Below, piece by piece: positions 62,072-64,000 of a stretch of DNA of 64,000 bases. Below the pieces are notes generated by a model. That model was not told where the DNA came from. It was given only the letters and a program-made list of their open reading frames with translations, and did not search any database. The stretch is from Zerene cesonia. Lineage: Eukaryota > Arthropoda > Insecta > Lepidoptera > Pieridae. The position numbers and the translations under genes were made by a program. The stretch is from NCBI RefSeq assembly GCF_012273895.1, contig NC_052104.1, positions 8,680,001-8,744,000 of the forward strand, written 5' to 3'. The number at the start of each line of letters is the position of its first letter. Position 1 is the stretch's first letter.

Positions 62072-62265
62072 TCACCTGTATGATTGTATGTTTGTATGAT
62101 TCCACCTCCACCTTCTGATTCGATTTGGACCCGGATCATAAACTATGTACACTTCTCAAGAATCGGTGACAATACATTTTTTTTCATGAGTTTATCTTAT
62201 TATCTTTATTATGATCGCCAGGATTTAATAATTTCCTGACGTGTAGTTACTCCGAGTAAGATCAA
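62072..62265 (+). repeat. Dispersed repeat family D
   Basis: cacctgtatgattgtatgtttg...ggtgacaatacattttt...atcgccaggatt shares order and phrases with 25552-25690. 3' boundary approximate. Confidence 0.5.
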
Positions 62266-62959
62266 GCAAGTCAATTAGGTTGTATTTTAAAAGTTCTCTA
62301 TCATAATTTAAATAAGCCCCCCATTCATGTATTATATCTAAATCGTTAATAAGTACTTACCTTACAAATATTTATGGGGCTATGAAATAAAATACTTGTC
62401 TATTGCCTACCTTACTTATACTGTAATTTCCCGCCAAAGATGCTAGTATGTTTCCCGCTTTCACATATAAAGGTAAGTGTTGAATAAGGTAATATAAATA
62501 AATACTAATATAATCCTCACTAAGTGTATGTTTTTTACTTAAATATATGAACGGATTTCAATAATATTTTATTAATCGACAGATTAATCTTAGAGTTAGA
62601 GAAAAAAACATGTCATGTATTTTGAGGGGAGAGTTAGGTACTATAGTAGTCAGATTATAAATGAAATGAACACAGAACTGGTTGCCATAAATATATGTTA
62701 AGGCATTGCCGTTGTCGTTCGGATTGGATTGAAAAATAAGGTACACTAATACAGGAATATAGATGCCTGTAGGAGGGTAAATATATCCCTTGTGCTAAGA
62801 TACAGACGTACTTCTATATCATTAACTTGTTTACAATGACACCTGCATGCATATTTCCGACATTAATAAAAGAAAAACATACATTGGCAACCCTAAAACA
62901 CGTGTTTATCTAGATGCACTGAGATTAGTGTTCGAAATTTAAATCGTAGTCTTCATTCC
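62266..62959. other. Intergenic upstream of the signal-peptide gene
   Basis: AT-rich. No TATA box at the expected place before the initiator. The 62-codon minus frame at 62558-62746 is unsupported. Confidence 0.4.
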
Positions 62960-62965
62960 TCAGTT
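62960..62965 (+). promoter_or_regulatory. Arthropod initiator (TCAGTT) for the signal-peptide gene
   Basis: TCAGTT matches the arthropod Inr consensus TCAGTY. It is followed by a CpG-rich stretch (gcgtttcgcgcgcgcag) and the ATG 24 bp after the +1 A. This implies a TATA-less promoter with a very short leader. Confidence 0.4.
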
Positions 62966-62985
62966 TGGCGTTTCGCGCGCGCAGA

Positions 62986-63656
62986 ATGGCCGCCCATTTC
63001 GTGTTGCTAGTGCTTTACGCGGTTTTATCAAATACGCGTGCTGAGGTTTGTCAAAAATATTTTATAGATTAAATTATACAAATATTTCGACCGTGGAAAT
63101 AAAACAATAGCGCATATTTCGACCGTTTGACAATATTTGCTGTGTGCTTAGTTCAAATAATCAAATAATTTTTATCAATGAAAGTTTGTTGATTAATAAT
63201 AAAATGTAAAATAAACAATGCCGTGTTCAACTTGATATGTACTGTTCAATGACTACTTAAATATTTTTCTATAATGAGTAAGATATTTATAGCATTTAAA
63301 TGCAATTTTTAATCTGTGGATGCAATAATGTTGTAATTTATTGGTATTCGATAACGTAATTATGTTTCTAACAGGGTTATATTGGTCGGTTTTTCTTTAA
63401 TCGTTTTACCATATATTCAAAACTTGTTCCGTGCTACAGAAGTAACATTTTGTAATATTGAATGTAACTTTTTTATGGTAAATTATCTATAATAAAGACT
63501 AGTTGACTCTAAATTGAAATAAAAATTAATATTTTACAATCTAGAATTAAAAAAAAAAAATGTGATCTAAATTCAACTGCATATTTTTTATTTCAGTTTG
63601 TTACAGCCAGCATTTATGACTTGGAAACCGATATCGATGGTTCTTTTTTTAATTGA
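62986..63656 (+). CDS. Secreted or ER protein: signal-peptide exon plus candidate exon 2 (may continue past the window)
   Basis: Exon 1 is 62986-63045: ATG in context gcagaATGG, then 20 codons forming a typical signal peptide (MAAHFVLLVLYAVLSNTRAE, predicted cleavage near TRA|E), then a gtttgt donor. A pyrimidine-rich acceptor (ttttttatttcag) precedes 63597, and in phase 0 the frame reads FVTASIYDLETDIDGSFFN then TGA at 63654-63656. Taken literally this is a 39-residue secreted microprotein. Alternatively, exon 2 ends at a weaker donor (GATG|gttctt, 63640) and the gene runs on beyond 64000. The start F-x-T-A-x-x-x-x-L-E right after a signal peptide resembles the N-terminus of some prolyl 4-hydroxylase alpha chains, but that is too short to name it. 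An initiator-like TCAGTT lies 22 bp upstream. Confidence 0.45.
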
Positions 63657-64000
63657 TAGCTAATGCCTCCCAATTGGTCCAATTTAAATTTGGTTTTATT
63701 CTGTAAATTAGAGGGTGGATTAGTATTTTTTTTTTAATAATTATATGTTATTCAAATATTAGCTTAAAGTAGGTACGTAGTTACATATAAAATGGTATGT
63801 TCCAAACCTTTGTATCTATATTTTAATGAAAATTGTATATTTCTATGAATTCGTTCTTTTTGAATGCTAGTACCGCTGCTTATTAGCATGGTGAGTAAAT
63901 GTGAGCTATCGCTAATCTAATATCGATTAAAATCAGTTTAGCGGTTTAGCAGTGGAATTTTAATACCTTACAGAAATTATAAATATCTTATCTACTTATG
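63657..64000. other. Right edge: intron or 3' flank of the signal-peptide gene
   Basis: AT-rich with no further convincing acceptor plus open frame. If exon 2 ends at 63639, this is intron. Confidence 0.35.

Overview
This window looks like a nuclear genomic segment of a moth or butterfly (Lepidoptera). It is AT-rich and sparsely genic, and it is full of short non-autonomous elements typical of that order: Helitrons with 5' TC and 3' hairpin-CTAG ends, several tRNA-derived SINEs, and 5'-truncated tails of a non-LTR retrotransposon. There is no operon structure, no ribosome-binding site and no bacterial gene density. Nearly all long open frames are chance frames or lie inside repeats.

Three coding loci can be supported. 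(1) 11967-12431 (+) is an intronless bHLH gene of the atonal family, the proneural factor for photoreceptors and chordotonal organs. It has a TATA-like box about 70 bp upstream and E-boxes near the start. It sits in a gene desert of more than 40 kb, as expected for a developmental regulator with distant enhancers. (2) 55874-57557 (+) is a three-exon gene reconstructed here from splice signals and reading-frame continuity. It encodes a predicted 138-residue tail-anchored membrane protein whose family I do not recognise. (3) 62986 to at least 63639 (+) is the first exon, or first two exons, of a secreted or ER protein. It either continues past the right edge or is a 39-residue microprotein.

Layout: 1-11 kb holds AT-rich sequence with a SINE (1181), a tRNA-derived SINE (3553), Helitrons and a 20-bp hairpin (8438). 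11.7-12.9 kb is the atonal locus. 13.5-26.7 kb holds an (AT)75 microsatellite, several Helitrons, a CpG-rich block with a perfect TTTGACAGCTGTCAAA palindrome, a tRNA-like sequence inside an inverted repeat (19.2 kb), a 24-bp hairpin (20.4 kb) and SINE/LINE tails. 26.7-55 kb is the desert, with scattered Helitrons (including two joined head to tail at 47.15-47.51 kb and one with a LINE inserted in it at 42.5-42.9 kb), SINEs and a few CpG-rich, motif-dense islands. 55.8-64 kb holds the two other genes with more Helitrons and a SINE that keeps its tRNA head.

Nothing here is a self-contained new system. The most interesting material is the short-loop palindromes, the tRNA-like inverted-repeat element, the Helitron junctions, the SINE/LINE shared tail and the two unrecognised coding loci. 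Repeats were identified by eye from shared sequence within the window and remembered family hallmarks. No alignment was run, so boundaries without clear termini are approximate.
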